Origin: Halothiobacillus sp.
Lineage (GTDB): Bacteria > Pseudomonadota > Gammaproteobacteria > Halothiobacillales > Halothiobacillaceae
Reading direction: 5' to 3'
DNA length: 32,635 nt
Assembly: GCA_024636015.1 (NCBI GenBank)
Contig: JAGXHU010000026.1
Span: 1-32,635 of the forward strand
The position numbers were made by a program, and so were the translations under genes. How positions within the stretch are numbered: the stretch's first letter is position 1; each line of letters starts with the position of its first letter. Shown in pieces: positions 32,148-32,635 of this stretch. The notes under the pieces are model-generated. The model was not told the origin of the DNA. It saw nothing but the letters and a program-made list of their open reading frames with translations, and ran no database searches.

Positions 32148-32591
32148 ATGATGACCAAAGAAGCCCTGACCGCCCTTATTCTGGACAAAAAGGAAGCACT
32201 GGCCCTGAGCTGGGAAGCGATTGCCTCCGGAATGGGGCTGTCCCCCGTATTTGCCATATCCGCCTGCCTCGGCATGAACAGCCTCAAGGAAGAGCCCGCC
32301 AAAAAGCTCGTCACCGTGCTGGAACTCCCGCCCGAGGCACTGCCCGCCCTGATGGCCTGCCCCACCAAGACCTGGGACAAGGCCATCCCGACCGACCCCC
32401 TGATCTATCGCTTCTACGAAGTCATCGGCGTCTACGGCCCGACCATCAAAACCCTAATCCACGAGAAATTCGGCGACGGCATCATGAGCGCCATCGACTT
32501 CAGCCTGCACATCGACAAGGAACCCAACCCGGCCGGCGACCGCGTCGTCGTCACCATGAACGGCAAGTTCCTGCCCTACAAATCCTGGTAA
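32148..32591 (+). CDS. cynS: Cyanase (cyanate hydratase)
   Basis: Cyanase converts cyanate plus bicarbonate to two CO2 and ammonia. The 147-residue product ends in the family's conserved C-terminal domain. The active-site residues are in Y-R-F-Y-E-V-I-G-V-Y-G (Arg88, Glu91) and M-S-A-I-D-F (Ser114), each shifted by 8 from Escherichia coli Arg96, Glu99 and Ser122, as expected for a shorter N-terminus. CGGAGAG lies before ATG 32148; ATG 32151 is also possible. The gene stands alone in the window and is divergent from the OsmC operon, with shared upstream elements. It could detoxify cyanate or provide N and CO2 for growth. Confidence 0.95.
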   Translation: MMTKEALTALILDKKEALALSWEAIASGMGLSPVFAISACLGMNSLKEEPAKKLVTVLELPPEALPALMACPTKTWDKAIPTDPLIYRFYEVIGVYGPTIKTLIHEKFGDGIMSAIDFSLHIDKEPNPAGDRVVVTMNGKFLPYKSW

Positions 32592-32635
32592 GCAGCGCCG
32601 TCATCCGCCAGGGTAAAAGCCGCACAAGGAAGCGC

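Overview
The window looks like chromosomal DNA of a gammaproteobacterial chemolithoautotroph, probably a sulfur oxidiser of the Halothiobacillus/Acidithiobacillus type. This is an inference from gene content: DUF2173 proteins, an aa3 oxidase cluster with a cytochrome-c-tailed CoxB, rhodanese, cyanase and an ampDE operon. No rRNA, tRNA, CRISPR array or prophage was recognised. Most of the window is GC-rich; about 16.8-17.8 kb is clearly AT-rich and lies beside a decayed IS3-family element.

Layout. 1-0.34 kb: start of a lipoprotein gene leaving the window. 0.95-2.1 kb: a CsbD-like stress protein and a Crp/Fnr-type regulator. 2.3-7.8 kb: a minus-strand housekeeping run reading ampD, ampE, histidine phosphatase, a recJ-linked protein and recJ, with 4-nt stop/start overlaps in the middle. 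8.1-10.6 kb: a TetR regulator, a CxxC-containing AhpD/CMD-family protein and an EamA transporter, with two matching palindromic operators and two intrinsic terminators. A six-copy 13-bp tandem repeat follows.

10.65-15.7 kb: a minus-strand NrtABC/CynABD-type ABC transporter operon diverges from a GAF-AAA-Fis sigma-54 activator. Both genes have GG-N10-GC (sigma-54) promoters. 15.75-16.0 kb: an IS3 remnant in which the start of OrfA is joined to a piece of the OrfB DDE domain. 16.0-17.15 kb: three tandem DUF2173/roadblock-like genes. 17.8-26.9 kb: a cytochrome oxidase cluster in the order coxB, coxA, surf1, SCO-like gene, ctaB, ctaG (caa3 type), sco, PepSY protein, ctaA. No subunit III and no Cox11 are present. 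27-31.7 kb: a minus-strand cluster reading OsmC protein, acyl-CoA-dehydrogenase-like flavoprotein, rubredoxin-reductase fusion and rhodanese, followed by a CopD-like protein that may be separate. It has a near-perfect sigma-54 promoter. 32.1-32.6 kb: divergent cynS (cyanase).

The main observation is a likely sigma-54 regulon joining two distant loci. The nrt-like operon, its activator and the OsmC/flavoprotein/rubredoxin/rhodanese operon all have sigma-54 promoters. The two regulatory regions share repeated ACATTGTC elements that look like binding sites for one enhancer-binding protein, plausibly the activator encoded at 14.07-15.74 kb. With cyanase on the other side of the second regulatory region, this suggests an inducible or starvation-controlled system for uptake and use of a small N/S compound (cyanate, thiocyanate-like or organosulfur). 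The substrate cannot be fixed from sequence.
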